From the NCBI GenBank assembly GCA_015832175.1, contig WJXW01000010.1, positions 558,001 through 622,000 on the forward strand: a stretch of DNA of 64,000 bases. The letters are read 5' to 3'. The stretch is from Paraphaeosphaeria minitans. Lineage: Eukaryota; Ascomycota; Dothideomycetes; Pleosporales; Didymosphaeriaceae. A program made the position numbers and the translations under genes. The notes below the pieces were generated by a model. That model searched no databases and had not been told where the DNA came from. It saw only the letters and a list, made by a program, of their open reading frames with translations. Shown in pieces: positions 1 to 12,594 of the stretch (its first letter is position 1; each line of letters starts with the position of its first letter).

Positions 1-116
1 GAATCCATGCTAGTGTAGGTATCGCGTCGAGTGTTGTTAAACAGCATCGTGACAACACTCGAGATGTAGTGACGCTTGCAGCGCCTTCGTCTCGTAGCAT
101 TACTCGGCAAGCCAAC

Positions 117-1797
117 ATGTCATGCTGGCGCGTCTTGCAGCTGTCCGACGAGGACACGACTTTACCACAGCTTCTTATCAAGACCCAATTTGCTTCCTCC
201 TCGTACACCGTCTTTCTTACCGATCTCACCAACATCTGGAGCGAAGAACTGGACTTTCCCGGTATCGTGCGTCGAGCTTCTGATGTAGAGTCACCCATCG
301 AAGTAAGCGAGCGCGATGCTTCCCAGCTAGATATACTATTTGAGAACGTGCAAAAGTCGCTCAGTCACAGCAACGATAGCACTTCTGTCATATCAAGCGA
401 CAAGCTGGATAATGTAATACTGTGCACCACCATCAGTCTCCCAGAGCCTCTGGATTCGTTGACCTGGAAATTCCATCTCGCCAAGGGAACCGCGGCCGCA
501 TTGAAGAATGAGCTCATCCTTCCACTGCTGATATCTTCCCACGTGCAACATGTACGCATCTCTCGCCTGATATCCGTCATAACTGCTAAAGATCGAGCCA
601 TCACGCGCCTTGTTGATCAGTACGAATCCAGCAACCTGGATCTCGTTGCGGCCTTCCCAAATATCGGTAATGCAAAGTCAGGCAAGAGGATAGTGAGGCG
701 AGAGCAAGCGGCGCGACACATTCCCGGTCTTCAAACCTTCGACCCAGATATATGGAAAAGAGAAACTGCAGAAATGGTGGACACTGATGTCTCTACGCTG
801 GGCTTATTCCAGGAGGCCCTATCCGAGTGTACTCTTAGAATACCATCAAAGCTGAGATCACGCGACGATGGAGAGGCTGACTGGTGGAACGACTTGGAGA
901 CGTCTGCTAGCGTGTCCAAACGAGCTGCAACAACCCGGGCAGAATCTCATCCAAAGCCAGCACCTTTCCCTTCACGACCTACGGCCCCGGACTCCGAGAC
1001 AGAGGAAGAGGGGACTGAAGATGAATTTGAGACGCATGAGAACTTCAATGTATGCTTTCTTCTATCTTAAGAATCTAGTCACTGACGCGCGATAGACAAG
1101 GGAGTTGACCAAGAAATCAGAGCCTCCTGCGACTCTGGACAATGCACCCCATGAAGATGACACAACAGCCGATGACGCTATGGGCGTTGATCAAGAAGAT
1201 GAAGAAGATGATGAAAATCTGGATGCACCTCCAAAGGTTCACAGCCAGAGCCAAAGATCACCGCCGAGAAGAAAGGTGTCATCACCAAAGATTTCAACCC
1301 CGAAGATAGCTCCGCCAGTGCGAGCTGATTCGCCACCAGCGAAGCCAAAGGCCAAAGGGTTCAAGATTGGTGGAAGATCCAAAAAGACAAATTCACCTCC
1401 TGTGATGTCAGCAGAAGAAACATCGACATCGCAGCTACAGAACGATGACCTTCCAACCCGATCCAAGGTTGACGAAGGTGGCATTGGCAACAGGCCTGTA
1501 AAAAGAGGATTCAAAATTGGAGGTAGAGCCAGACCACAAACACCAACAGGAATTGAAGAAAGCCCGTCCTCTGAAGGGTCGAGAGCGAGGCGGGACACCT
1601 CGGCAATCACGCAAAGCCCCTTAGTCGAACCTTCGGCCTCTGCCACAACAAAAGTTGAGACGCAAGAATCGCCTGTTGAGGAAGAGCGGAAAGAGACTGA
1701 GGAGGAGAAGGTTGAGAGGAAGAGGCGAGAGTTGAAGCGCAAAAACGAAGAGCTTGCGAAAAAGCAAGCTCAAAGCAAGAAGAAAAAGAGGTTCTAA
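117..1797 (+). CDS. XLF/Nej1-like non-homologous end-joining factor
   Basis: This gene encodes a nuclear DNA double-strand-break repair factor of the XLF/Nej1 family, which bridges Ku and ligase IV/XRCC4 complexes. Two exons (117-1049, 1096-1797) flank a 46-nt intron (donor GTATGC, acceptor TAG) and give about 544 aa. The first 60 residues carry the XLF head-domain pattern (SCWRVLQL, LLIKTQF, YTVFLTDLTNIWSEEL), followed by a helical stalk to about residue 230. The tail is long, acidic then basic, and probably disordered. It holds two copies of a GFKIGGR motif (residues 399-405 and 449-455) and ends in KKKKRF, which resembles the C-terminal Ku-binding motif of XLF proteins. The ATG at 117 is chosen because it is the first in-frame ATG and opens exactly at the conserved head; an upstream in-frame GTG at 69 is ignored. 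The family call rests on recognition of the head pattern. Confidence 0.85.
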
Positions 1798-2584
1798 AAA
1801 GAGGTTCTAGGCCGTGGTAATGGGCACTCTGTAGAAAGCCGCGTCTCGAGCGAGCTGGCCTTGCAAAAAGGATCTCAGGACGTCGACATTCTAGAGGTAG
1901 GCTTTCCTTCTTGCGATCAGATTCACACCCACTAGCGTCAGGCTGACTCTGAAATGTATATGTTTATGGCGTTTTCTTTCTTTCCACCCAGTCCCTCAAA
2001 AGCTTCCCTCCGACCAAAGCACTGCAATTGCGGTTCGCACGGTCACGTTGTATAAGAGCACTCATATACTGCCTTGAAAACTGCCATCTGTTTTAGAGAG
2101 CGAGAGGGCACGCCACACCATCACCCGACCGCTCCATGCGTTCCTGCTGAATCTGGCAGTGACGTCTGCACCAACCGTAAACAAACGCACGACCGCACCT
2201 TCCGCGCATACCAGAGTAGCTGCCGCCCGGCTTGCTCGACCTTCCCAAGCCAACACTTTGACGTCCACAACTTCCTTGCGATTGTTGGCAATCGCCACTT
2301 GGTCGCTATGTGCATGTATCGTTATGTTTACTACTCGAACTGCAAACACTCCGAATTCATCCGCGTATCCTACTGCGACAGGGCGAAGGCACTTTGGCAC
2401 CCGCAGCGGTAAGTCTGCCCTGAATGTACACTGTCCCAGGTCATCTACTCACCTCAGCAGAGACGATCGTTATCGGCGCGACGCCGGTGCTGACAATCCG
2501 CCTGAAGGGCCGCCCGACTATCCCTCGCGACAGCCATCGTACCTCAGCCCTAGCCATCACAGTTCAGCTACGCATCATCAGAAT
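1798..2584. other. Intergenic region and 5' leader of the next gene
   Basis: No gene is seen here. A consensus GTAAGT donor at 2409 and a CAG acceptor near 2459-2462 suggest an intron in the 5' untranslated region of the following gene. The upstream reading frame is open from a GTG at 2159, but it has no family-like sequence before the ATG at 2585. Confidence 0.4.
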
Positions 2585-5500
2585 ATGTCGACATTAGCAC
2601 CATCCGAAGCCGGCGTTGACGTCGCTTGGGTGGACGTTGAGCCCGCCATGGCGCGGCCAGGAGCAAACCAGATCCCGCGGTCTGCCATCACCTATGGCAA
2701 TGTCAACATCGATATCCCATGGGATAGCCAGTCCTCTATGTCAATGGAGCTTACACAAAACGGTAAGGTTATGGAGCTTGTCGCGCGTTTTGAATCATTT
2801 CCCGGGCACGAAGACTCTGACGCAGAACAAGCTCGTCTCCGCGGTCGGCCTCGCGTGCATGGTAACTCAGTAGCAACCAAAAATCCACAAGAAGGAAAAC
2901 ACGTTCCTCAACTCGACGAGTCCGACACTGACACTGTGCGAGCTGCGTCGGCCCAATTCGAGGCAGCCAAGGAGATCGTCTCACCGCAGTCAGATAAATC
3001 AGCACACAGCCCGCGCAAGCCGATTCCCTCTCCGTGGAAAACAACGCAACCTCGTGGACCCGTCTTCCAGACCGATCGTCGCAAAGAGGAACGCGAGAAG
3101 CGGAAGTCGCTCCAAGGAAGCGCGTCACCCACAAAACCTGTGCGAGGAACCGGCAACTCAACGTATCTGACCAAAGATGCGATCGAAGCGGTGAATAGTG
3201 ATATCACAACGATTGCTGGGCCGTCGTCACCTACGAAGCTTCATCGCCGTCAATCCAAAGCCAGCCTACAGAGTCCCGCAAGCTCCTCGGCGAAGAGCAG
3301 CCCTCATCAGGCAGCGACAATCAAGATACAAGTCTCTTCCGCTCGAAACCCGCTGTCGATTGTCCAGGGCCACGGATCAGAGTCGAATCTGCAGGATCAG
3401 GGAAGGGCACCTAGTGTTGCGCCTAGTGCTGTGTCAAATCACGGCACTAAGTACCATTCTGCACATTCGTCTGTGAGTATGGTCCCCAGTCGGACCCGGA
3501 GCAGAAGAAGCTCCCTAGATACCTGGCATACCGCGGAAGACCATGAAATGGAGCCCCCTCCTTTCAATCTTTTCGGTACTGATGAGACTGAGCAGAGTGA
3601 GAAATCTGCAATCAACCAACATGGACAGTACAGCACCCGGGACAAAGCAAGCTCTCAGCCAGTTTATCACTCACGTAGCAAGACTGAATCGCATTTCGCT
3701 GCACAAAAGCCCATTAGGCCTGCGGTTCCGAATCTCACCTTGCGAATTCCAGCTGCTAAGCCGCCCTTCAAAGGCGGATCAGCGCCGAGTTCTCAATCTG
3801 TTTCGCCAGCTTCTCCTACGAGGTCCTCGTCGCGGATTCCGCGCATGGCTTCTACGCATGATGCCAGCACGCAGGTGACAAAGCTGAAGCGAGCCCAGTC
3901 TGCCAAAGATCTCAAAGTGCCCACGGGCTCTATGATTACGCAGGGTAGTCATGGCGGCGGAAAGGAAGGTATTTCCAATAAAGTCGCAAGTGATGATGTT
4001 CGAAGGGGGTAAGATGCGACTAACGCCAACATATTCCTTGAACATGCCTGCTATTACGGCACCCGACCTGCCGAACCAGAGGACTGACTTTACCTAGCGC
4101 ACGAGACCCACGCGAAATACCTCTACCGTTGACTCCCACTGCGGTGCCTACGTTGCGCCACGTGAGGACTCTAGACAGCGCTGGTAGAACTCCAATCATA
4201 CGCCGAGATGCGCCAGCGCAAACACGGGGACAGCCTCAAGTGAATTCAAGGCTTGCTTCCTATCTCGATAGTATCGACCCCAGCGCCCATCCGGACCATA
4301 TGCCGTTCACGGAAGATATATCCACTGACGAGAACGACGGGTCGAGGAGCCCGTCTTCGAGGAAGACAAGCACATCGACTGTGAAGGCTGCCAACACTAT
4401 TGCCAGGGACCTGGAAGCTGAACAGGAAAAGGCCGCATTTAAGATACCACGACGCTTCGAATTACTGGAGCACGTCGACGAGATTGAAGCACAGGAGAAG
4501 CTTCCCAGCAAACCAGGAGTCACAACTGATGTAGTACAAAATGGCAAGATCAAGTATTCCCAGGATGTGGATCTAACCAATTGGCGCTGGATAAATGTTG
4601 CCATGAAGGGTAGGGCAAACTTCTTCCCATTACTGCACAATCCTTCCAAGCACAGATTACACATGCCGTTCAGGCACCATCATGATACCACTAGATCTTA
4701 CCACTGTATTTTAGGTAGCCCTGCGACCGCAACTGCCAACGTCGAGACACGAGAACCGAACACTGATGATGTAGGCGCCTCTGATGAGCCTCAAAAAGAA
4801 CAGCACCCAAGAGGCCGAAGCGAACAGTATAAACCACAACTTCGACCTCAATCAGCTAGTGCTCATTCGCTACGCTCCAAAGCCTCTTCCGAACTGCGAG
4901 CAACCGCACCTGAATTCTTTCCCCAGCCACAAGGTGGTATGTTACCGATGGCTTTGCTAAATGTCATGTCGCTCATATTGTCCGCAGATTTACAAACTCA
5001 AGCTGAATCCGCAGTGACCACACAGTGGATGCAACCCTTCTTCCATAACCTCGCCTTCGATCCGTTTGCCGTGGACAGCTACGGGATGCCCTGGTTCTTC
5101 CATATGTACCCGGTTCAGTTGAAGCCATGGATCAAGTCGCCGAAAAAGTACAAGACTATGCCGCGCGGACGCAAGCGAATGGATGCTTCGTTGTCGCCCA
5201 AAAAGTTCGACCGCCTTGCTCTGAGGAACGAAGCTCATCCGCAGAGGGGGCCAAAGGAAACGGATCAGGATTCCAAGGACACTCTATCACCGTTTGCTGC
5301 GCAATTGGATGAGATTGCACGTAATGGTGCAGCGCATCGGAATGCTGATGGAGCGAGCCCAATACGGAGGGGCTACATGACCTTGCCTCCTCGCAGCGGT
5401 CGTCCTCTTCGTAATGTCGGCAACGGACTGTATGACACTTTCGGTCGCGGCCACTTCCGCCCTGTCGGCATGCCAATTGATGCTACTGCTCCTTTCCCTG

Positions 5501-5640
5501 ATCCAGTTCCTCCTTCTGGTCGTAAGGAGGTTGTGGGATATGCCATAGAGCACACCCGGAACGGTTGCGGTGTCACCGACATTGATCGCGCCTCCGAATG
5601 GGCAGGCAAAGCCTGCAACACTTGCGAGCCGGACCATTGA
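2585..5640 (+). CDS. Large disordered conserved fungal protein, unknown function
   Basis: I do not recognise this family. The model has exons 2585-4008, 4098-4936 and 4988-5640. The first intron (GTAAGA...CCTAG, 89 nt) restores the frame after a stop at 4010. The second (GTATGT donor at 4937, GCTAAAT branch, CAG at 4987) is 51 nt and in frame. The product is about 971 aa. A further in-frame intron at 4610-4714 (105 nt) is possible but weak. The protein is rich in Ser, Pro, Lys and Arg and looks disordered, with serine/proline stretches such as SPTKLHRRQSKASLQS. More ordered islands are at the start (GVDVAWVDVEP, AITYGNVNIDIPWDSQ), a charged stretch (RRFELLEHVDEIEAQEK), and a hydrophobic, aromatic C-terminal segment (TQWMQPFFHNLAFDPFAVD, GMPWFFHMYPVQLKPW). 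No catalytic motif, signal peptide or membrane helix is evident. Confidence 0.7.
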
Positions 5641-6472
5641 TTTTTCTTTCTTCGAAGTCAGTATATTTGTTTCTTTTCCGTCGGTGCCCTGACCCTTTCT
5701 GTATATCTGGATCTGGCGCATGAGGAAGGCTTCCTTTTTGTATCAATGTTGTTTTGTGAGCGACCGTTATGGGCAAGAAAGGTGGTGTCCATTTCTGAGC
5801 GCTTCCTGCATGGTGGCATGGAGTCCTTCTTTCGTGTATTATCGTTTGAGCGCATGTTTATGAATCATGACCTTTTGGGTAGCCTACCGATCGCTCCAGA
5901 GTATGTGTAGACTGAAACGAGGTTCATGGATACAATATTGCATCCGCGTCGCTTTTATTGTCGCGTGCATTCGGAAGACAGGGTCCAGGCGTAGTCTCAA
6001 GACAGTGTGGAGGTTGTCAACGGCGTCGGAACTCAACTCGATAAAGAATCACTTGTGAAGACAGCGGCTTGTGAAGTTGGCAGTGGACATCGAAGCATCC
6101 GTTACTGTGATTACGTACGTAGGTGCGAAGGGCAAAAGGTTCCCACACTTCTCTGCAACTTGGCGCTCTCTGGTATAAAACAAGCGCCATCATCCAGAAA
6201 GATTGAACAAAGAAACCAACAAGAAAGAGGTGAGAAGGAAGGGGAAGAAGAAGAGAAAAAAAAAAGCAGTGGCTCCCTCACGCAAAAGAATACCCGGCCC
6301 CGATCGTGGAAGCTGCCCCAGCATCAACAGCGTCCTCCTTGTCGTTGTCGTTGTCGCCTGTATCCGAGATATCGGCCGACGTAGAAAGGGACCTAGATAC
6401 CTCCCGCCTTCCCCGCATCTTGTGCACGCTAATCGAGCTCCTCACGCTCCGCGCACGCTCAACGCCCGCCTT
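5641..6472. other. Convergent intergenic region
   Basis: This is the 3' flank of two convergent genes. It contains a purine-rich run at about 6187-6266 with several A tracts, and otherwise nothing I can assign. Open frames entering from 6203 run antisense to the tricalbin gene and are shadows. Confidence 0.5.
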
Positions 6473-9400
6473 CTAAGCCGGCGTCACGCTCCTGCTCTCG
6501 CGGCCGCGACTCAGCAAACCCCTCCCCTTGGCCACCTTGGGACTGCTCGGCCCGCTGTGGCCGCCGCCGCCGCTCTGCGCGTCCGTAGGGACAAAACTAC
6601 TCCGCACGACGACGCTGCCCTGGCCGACGTTCACGCTCTTCTCGCCGCCGCTCCCCTGGTCGTCGACCGTGAACGTGGCTTCCCCGAGCTCCTCGTCGCG
6701 GCCGAAAATCGCGTGGTCCTTGACGACGAGCTTGAAGAAGGCGTCCGCCGCCGCGCACGGCACCTTGAAGGACTCGTCTGCGAACGTGGCGGCGCCTGTG
6801 GGGGCTTTGATGTGGTCTGTTTTGTGGACGTCCTTGGGACCCTTGGGGGTATCGTGGCGGACGAAGACACGGAGGTTGGAGCCCGCCGGGAAGCCCGTGG
6901 CGGAGAGGATGGAGAAGTGCGCGGTGCCTTGGTCGGCGGAGGGTGCCGAGGCGCCATGCGCAGAGGCGAAGGACTGCGCGCCCCAGGAGCGATGGCGGGA
7001 GTGGTTCTTTTCTGCAGCGGCGTTGGCGTTGGAGGAGGTGCTGGGGCGGCCGTCGCCCTCGATGGAGATGGCGGGCACGGGCTCGTCGTGGACGGTGCTG
7101 CCGTTGAGGGTGGAGTCATCCAAGTCTTCGGGACTCGCGCCACGAGACTTTCTGCGCTTGAAGCCGCGGCTGAGGAACGTGCCTGCGCGGATGACACCGC
7201 CGCCGACGAGAATGGCGCCCTTGCCGACGCCTTTGACGGGCGCGCCGATGACTTTCCCGGGGACGGCGAAGGTGCCCGAGAAGGTGCTTGAGCCTTGTCG
7301 CGAGCGCATGATGTAGTCTGGTTTGAACAGCATCTTCAAGCGGACGGCGCCCGATTTGCCGTCTAGACCAAGTGTTACTTCCTGCTGTTGGAATGGCTCT
7401 AGGATCTCGAGGTTGATGGCGGCTTTGCCCAGGAAGTCGGCCGTGTCGCCAAAGTCCCAGTCAAAGACCCGCGCCTCGAAATCGGCCGCCGTTCGGCTGC
7501 GAACGGGCACCTCAAAGTACTCGTTCCATGAGGGGTGCAGCGTCTTCTTCTGCGTCTTCGTCTTGTATACTTCCTTGTCATTGAGAAAGAACTTGCAGTA
7601 CGGGTCTGAGAAGCCGTTGCGATCGGCGGCTGGAAGATCTGCCGCGTCCAGAACTTCGACGCGGAGGGTGCCCTGGTTGTTGAACGATTCGCTGGGGTCC
7701 AGCTGCATCTTGACAGGCAGATACTTTAGGCTGACCGTAATCTTGTTTTCTCGCCCATGTGTGTCTTTCAGGATAAGCTGGGTGGGAGTGTTCTGTCTCG
7801 GTTAGCGTGCAATGAAATGGTGAGTTCCCACGGCACTTACCAGGCATCGTCGAAGCGTGTCCAGAGTGTTTCCAGTAAGCTTAGCAATAACATGGTCCTC
7901 GTCGATCTCGCGCTTCTTGTCGATGTGCTCGATGATCCGAAGAGTGATCTTGGAGAAGTCGAGTTCCCGGACCATCGTATCGCCAACTGCTGCTGTTAGA
8001 AGCGAACGTAAGTGGCGAGGCCATAAACTCACCCTCGTTGAACGTCATATGTTTGCTCTTGATCTTAGCGCTGGAGTAGCTTGGGAAAGCCATGTCATCC
8101 ATGAGGATATCGACATAACCTCCACTCTCCGCAAAGTCGCCCTCAATGAGCTTGAACACAACAAGACCAGATTCTGTTGCACGTGTTAGCGGATGTCACA
8201 AAATGAAATATGGATAGAGTGCATAATGCAGCGGGGTGGTGGAACCCACTCAGCTCATTATATGCCTCTGGAAACATAGGAGATCCTCTGAGCTCACCAT
8301 ACTGCTGCAAGTCATCAGCGGTGAGATGCAGTTTCTCAATCTCGTTCTTTTGAAGAACTGCATCATCTCCCTGCTCGACCTGCGCCATGCTCTTCTCAAG
8401 CTGCTTGGCGACGTCGAGCTCGCTGCTGCCGGTCTGAGAGGATCGGAGTGACGAGATGGTTCCTGCAGTCTCCGATCGCACTATACCAGACGTGCTCGGA
8501 GAATTCTTATTATGTCCCCTAGGAGCGGAGTCGATGGACTTCCTGATAGATTCCTCCCGAGACAAACTATCCTCGCTGTCGGATTCCTCCTCATCAGGGT
8601 CGTGAACTGCATACGTGGGGTAGAAGGAACAGGTGTAATTGAGGGTACCCTTCGGTTGTGAACGGGCTCCCAGATGCAGGTAGCCTTGATGCGTCTCCTT
8701 TTGTTCGTGGACGAGCCATTGGCCATTGTCATCTTTGTGTACGTAGTCGCCTGCAGTCAGCTCGATGTGGCCCAAGGAGCGGTCCTTGCCCAGGTGCTCC
8801 TCGTCCATGACCTCCACGGTCAACTTCTCACGCTCCGTGTGGATGGGCACATAAATGACCTCATCCCAGTCCGGGTTCAAATTGTTCTTGAACGTCACTG
8901 TCCGGCCCTTCTCAACGCCAGAGAGCAGGACGCGGACATACGGGTCCGACTTGCCCATTGTCTCGACATTAAGTAGATCTCGAGCATTTTTGAAGTGCAA
9001 GCGCATGACACCAATGGGTGTGAGGTAGCCATTTCCGGCCGCTGCGCCCTTTAATGCGACGGGCTTCCATTCGATCTTCATCTTGGCGCGTCCAGTCTTG
9101 GCGCCATGCAGATGGTACCACTCCTGGCCCTTTGCCATCAACTCCAACATGTCGTCAATGGTGATCTGGTACGAGCCAATGATGATATCCGCTGCCAGAT
9201 CGCGGTCTTCCTTGATGAGCAATCCGAGCTTGGCCTTTTTACGGTCTGTGATGAGAAGCTCTTTGCTGGCATCCGGAAAGACAGGTTGGTTCGTTCGCTT
9301 CATGACTGTCGACCTGTGTACCTCTCGCCCGTTGAGCAAGAGCATGGCGTAGGGGCTCAACTGTCCGATGAGACTTTTCTCGTGGTCTAGCTCTTTTGCT

Positions 9401-11338
9401 TGTTCGATGGTAAACTTGGCAATGCCGGTACGCGATTCTGGTGGAGGCTCCTTTACGCCGCCTTCAAGAGTCTCGCCTTCCAGCACTGGGAAGAAGCGAA
9501 TGTCCGCCTGAATGACACCGCGTGATCGGCCGCCAGCCGTAACCTCGAGAAGTAAACTCTCATGCTCGTCTTCAGTCTCCAGTTGTTCCAATGCAAAGGT
9601 CGCCACTCCAAGCTCTTTATCTTTTCGAAAATCATTGAAATCGTAAACCTTGATAGTCAGGGCATCCTTTAGCGACGTGATGATGATGTTCACGGTCTGG
9701 TTCCAGCGTGGGTTTGCATTCTCTTTCACCGTCGCAGTGCGAGCCAGCTCCGTCCTGTTGTTGATTGACACGGTGGCATACGGATCAGGAGTGCCCGAAA
9801 ACTTGTCGGGGTTCTTTAGACCTTGAGCGCCATGGAAAGTGATTTGAAGGACACCGATTGCTTGGTCGATGGGATCGCCTGCAAGCATTTTTGCGATTTC
9901 GATTGGGAAGATATTCGGAGAGTACATCATGGGCGCAAGAGTGGCGTGGATCATCTCCATGATGAAGGTCTCCAGACCAGGGATGAAGTTGATGTCGAAA
10001 CCAAAGGTCTCGCCACCTAGCGGCTTGCATACGTAGTCGATGGTAGGGCGTTCCAAGAAGGACAGCTCCACGCGCTCGATGTGCGGAAAGGGTATCTGCA
10101 GCTTGAACTTGAGGCGCATCAGGCCCGAAAAGGCCATGTCTTCAACGATGACGTCGAGGCCCTTGCTGATCACTCCCTTGCCCAGACGGACTTCGAGCAC
10201 GACTTTGGGATTGATCTTTTGCTTCAGCTGTCGAGAGGTGAGATCGGCGGTGTCGTTGGGGTTGAAGCTGAATTTCCAGTCCATGAGCACGATGTCATCC
10301 TGTGCCTTTGGGTACGTCTTCACGTGCTCCAGGCGCGGAGGCTTGGTTCCTAGCACGAACTCCTTCATCCGCAGGCCCTCGAGGAAAGCGGGTGTGGAAG
10401 TAGACAGCACTTGGTCCACGGTGCCCACGATGGTCTTGCATAAAACCGGGGCGTAGATGGGCCAGAACTTGACGAGGAAGCTGTTGATCCACTCGAGGCT
10501 CTCCGTGTCCGTCTCCAGCTTGTGCTTGGCCATTTCGCGGTTCAGATCATCGCGGGCATTGCGGCGGACGCGACGGATCGAGGTGCGGTAGTAGGTGCCG
10601 CAGATGGCCATGATGCAGAAGACCCATCCCAGGCCACCGCCGAGCACTGCCACCACCCAGGAGCTCAGGCAGGCGAATATGATGACACCAGTGTTGTGGT
10701 ACCAGTCGCCGAAGAACTTGTCCTCGAGCTTGCCCTCGAGGAAGGTCTGATGGTCCAGGAGCGAGCCCTCGTCGTCGTGGTTCTCGGAGCCTGGCAGGCC
10801 AAAGCGTGGGGCCCAGCCGACGCGGCCCCACTCATCGTCTTGGTCAAGCTTTGGGAGCACTCCGTTGGGTGCGTCCGAGGGTGGCGGGGTTTGCGAAGTC
10901 GGGACGTCGATGGCACCCGCTTTCGAGGGTGGAGGGAGGGCGTATTTGGGGCCTGTTCGGTTCTGCGACTGTGGTCAATTCTCTCCCTTCTCAGGTCGCG
11001 CAGCAGGTTGGCTGGGACTCACAGCATCCGAGGCGAGGGCCACTGCATTGGGGTGCCGGTCGTGGTGGAAGTTGTTGGGGACATGCTGTTCGCGTGCACG
11101 TCAGCTTCGGGGTCGCGTCTCGGCGGGGTGGCAGTTGCAGGCATACCGCTCTCGCTTGGGCCGCCTTCTCCTCGGGACTGGCGTTGGGGTCGAACTTGAA
11201 GGCGGCGCTGCCACCTGCGCGGGCTTCTTGCACGATGGCATTCTCGGCCTGGTCGGCAGTCACGCTGGAATTGGGGTCTTGGGCGGCGTCGAGGGCGCCT
11301 TGCTGCTTGAGTTCGGATGCGTGCTGCATGGTCGCCAT
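6473..11338 (-). CDS. Tricalbin-like ER-plasma membrane tether (SMP + five C2 domains)
   Basis: This is an ER-anchored membrane-contact-site protein of the tricalbin/extended-synaptotagmin family, which tethers cortical ER to the plasma membrane and moves lipids. Six exons on the minus strand are 11338-11147, 11085-11023, 10962-8250, 8173-8033, 7992-7841 and 7792-6473. All junctions keep frame, giving about 1526 aa. The order is a cytosolic N-terminus (KFDPNASPEEKAAQAR), a hydrophobic hairpin at about residues 175-215 (GVIIFACLSSWVVAVLGGGL), an SMP domain at about 240-450 (SLEWINSFLVKFWPIYAP), then C2 domains starting near IGVLQITFHGAQGL, GIAKFTIEQAKEL, GVMRLHFKNARDLL, GTLRVEVLDAADLP and GTAHFSILSATGFP. 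Acidic calcium-type residues (SDPYCKFFL, KSDPYVRVLL) suggest that some C2 domains bind calcium. The start ATG is the first in frame. The exon 5 acceptor has three adjacent CAG choices (starts 7992, 7989, 7986), which changes only one or two residues. Confidence 0.93.
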
Positions 11339-11544
11339 GGTCGGAGTCGCGGGCGGAGGGCTCTATGCTGTAGACTAGGTAGGTGTCGGGACCGCGGCGC
11401 CGGAGGGTGCAATTGGACGGGCTCGCGGTCGAGCTGGGCGACAATGGACACAAGTGCGTACGAGGGGCGAGCCAAGAGGAGAAAGAGGGCGGTGGATAGT
11501 TATTGCGTGAGGGTGAGTCTGCGCGTTGTCAGCAGCTGCTAGCT

Positions 11545-11645
11545 GGTCAAGCTCGTACCCAGGTACACTCACCAAAGCTAACCCGGCCGCCTTGACGTCA
11601 AGCTCGTACCGTACCTAGGTACACTCACCAAAGCGAACCCCGCCG
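11545..11645. repeat. Imperfect tandem duplication of about 51 bp
   Basis: Two adjacent copies share GTCAAGCTCGTACC, then GGTACACTCACCAAAGC, then AACCC. The second copy carries a small insertion (GTACCTA) before the shared GGTACACTCACC block. It lies about 210-310 bp upstream of the tricalbin start codon. Confidence 0.8.
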
Positions 11646-11740
11646 TGTAGCGCGCTGCTACAGCTGTTGGCTAGCACGAGGAATACAGACAGACTGATAC
11701 AGGCACTGGGTGACTGCACTCGGCACCAAGGAAAAGCCAC

Positions 11741-11785
11741 GAGCGTGGTGGGTGGTGGGTGGTGGGTGGCGGGGGCGCGGTGGGG
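11741..11785 (+). repeat. G-rich GGTGGGT tract (possible G-quadruplex)
   Basis: The plus strand repeats GTGGGTG several times and ends in GGCGGGGGCGCGG. It supplies at least four runs of three or more G separated by 2-4 nt, which fits the usual G-quadruplex pattern. It sits about 400-450 bp upstream of the tricalbin start codon, with the G-rich strand being the template strand for that gene. Confidence 0.6.
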
Positions 11786-11832
11786 GATGTTGCTATAAAA
11801 GCGACGTGGGGAGGAAAGTAAAGCACAGCAAG

Positions 11833-11945
11833 GCAAGCAGAGCAGAGCAGAGCAGAGCAGAGCAGAGCAGAGCAGAGAGCAAGCAAGCAAGTAAGCAAGC
11901 AAGCCAGCCAGCCAGCAACAAGCAAGCCAGCAAGCAAGCCAGGAA
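11833..11945 (+). repeat. GCAGA and AAGC/CAGC microsatellites
   Basis: A run of AGCAG/GCAGA pentanucleotides (about eight units, 11836-11877) passes directly into AAGC and CAGC tetranucleotides (to about 11945). Both strands are open in some frames only because of the repeat. Confidence 0.85.
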
Positions 11946-12594
11946 GCAGTCCAGTCGATGGATGGTGACGTCTGCTGCCCTGTTCGCTCACGATCCAGCT
12001 CCCTGAGCGCCGGGCTCCATCCCTGCACCTTGGAAATATCTACTATAGTACATAGGAGGTGCCATGTCGCGCGCCTACTGTGTACCTGTAGTAGGTAGAA
12101 TATCTAGTCTAGTCTACCGCCGCAATCAGGGAGCTGGTCACTACGCAGCGAAGGCTACCTACCAAATCAACTCTGTGCCCGGAACAGTTCCCCTCCATCA
12201 ACCCGGTCCTTTCTCCACCACAGCGCGTCCTGCTGCCGGGCGCCTGTTCACATCTTCACCAAGGCCCATTTGCCCTGGCGCAGATCCGACAGGCATGCGC
12301 TCTGGCCAATGACACGCGTCCGCACTTGCCGCTACAGCCAAACGAGAACGCTCCACACTTCAATTCCACCCATTCCACCCATTCCACCCATAGCCTTCAA
12401 GCCCTCCTCGCACAGCGAGTACAACCCAGCCGCGACTTCCGTTCCGTGTTGCCGGTGAGCCTGCAGCCGTCTCTTGCTGACCAACCCTCCTACGCCGCCT
12501 CAGCGTACCCTGCCTCCTCCATCTACCCCCTGCAAGTCGACATGCTCATTCGACCCGCGCACCGCCACACCTAGCCTCGTGCCCCTTCGGAGTA

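Noticed and set aside
2159..2584. N-terminal extension of the disordered protein from a GTG
   Set aside because: Contains a consensus intron donor and no ATG; better explained as spliced 5' leader.
6203..7316. Long plus-strand open frames of 362 and 262 codons
   Set aside because: They are antisense to tricalbin C2 domains, and the high GC content keeps shadow frames open.
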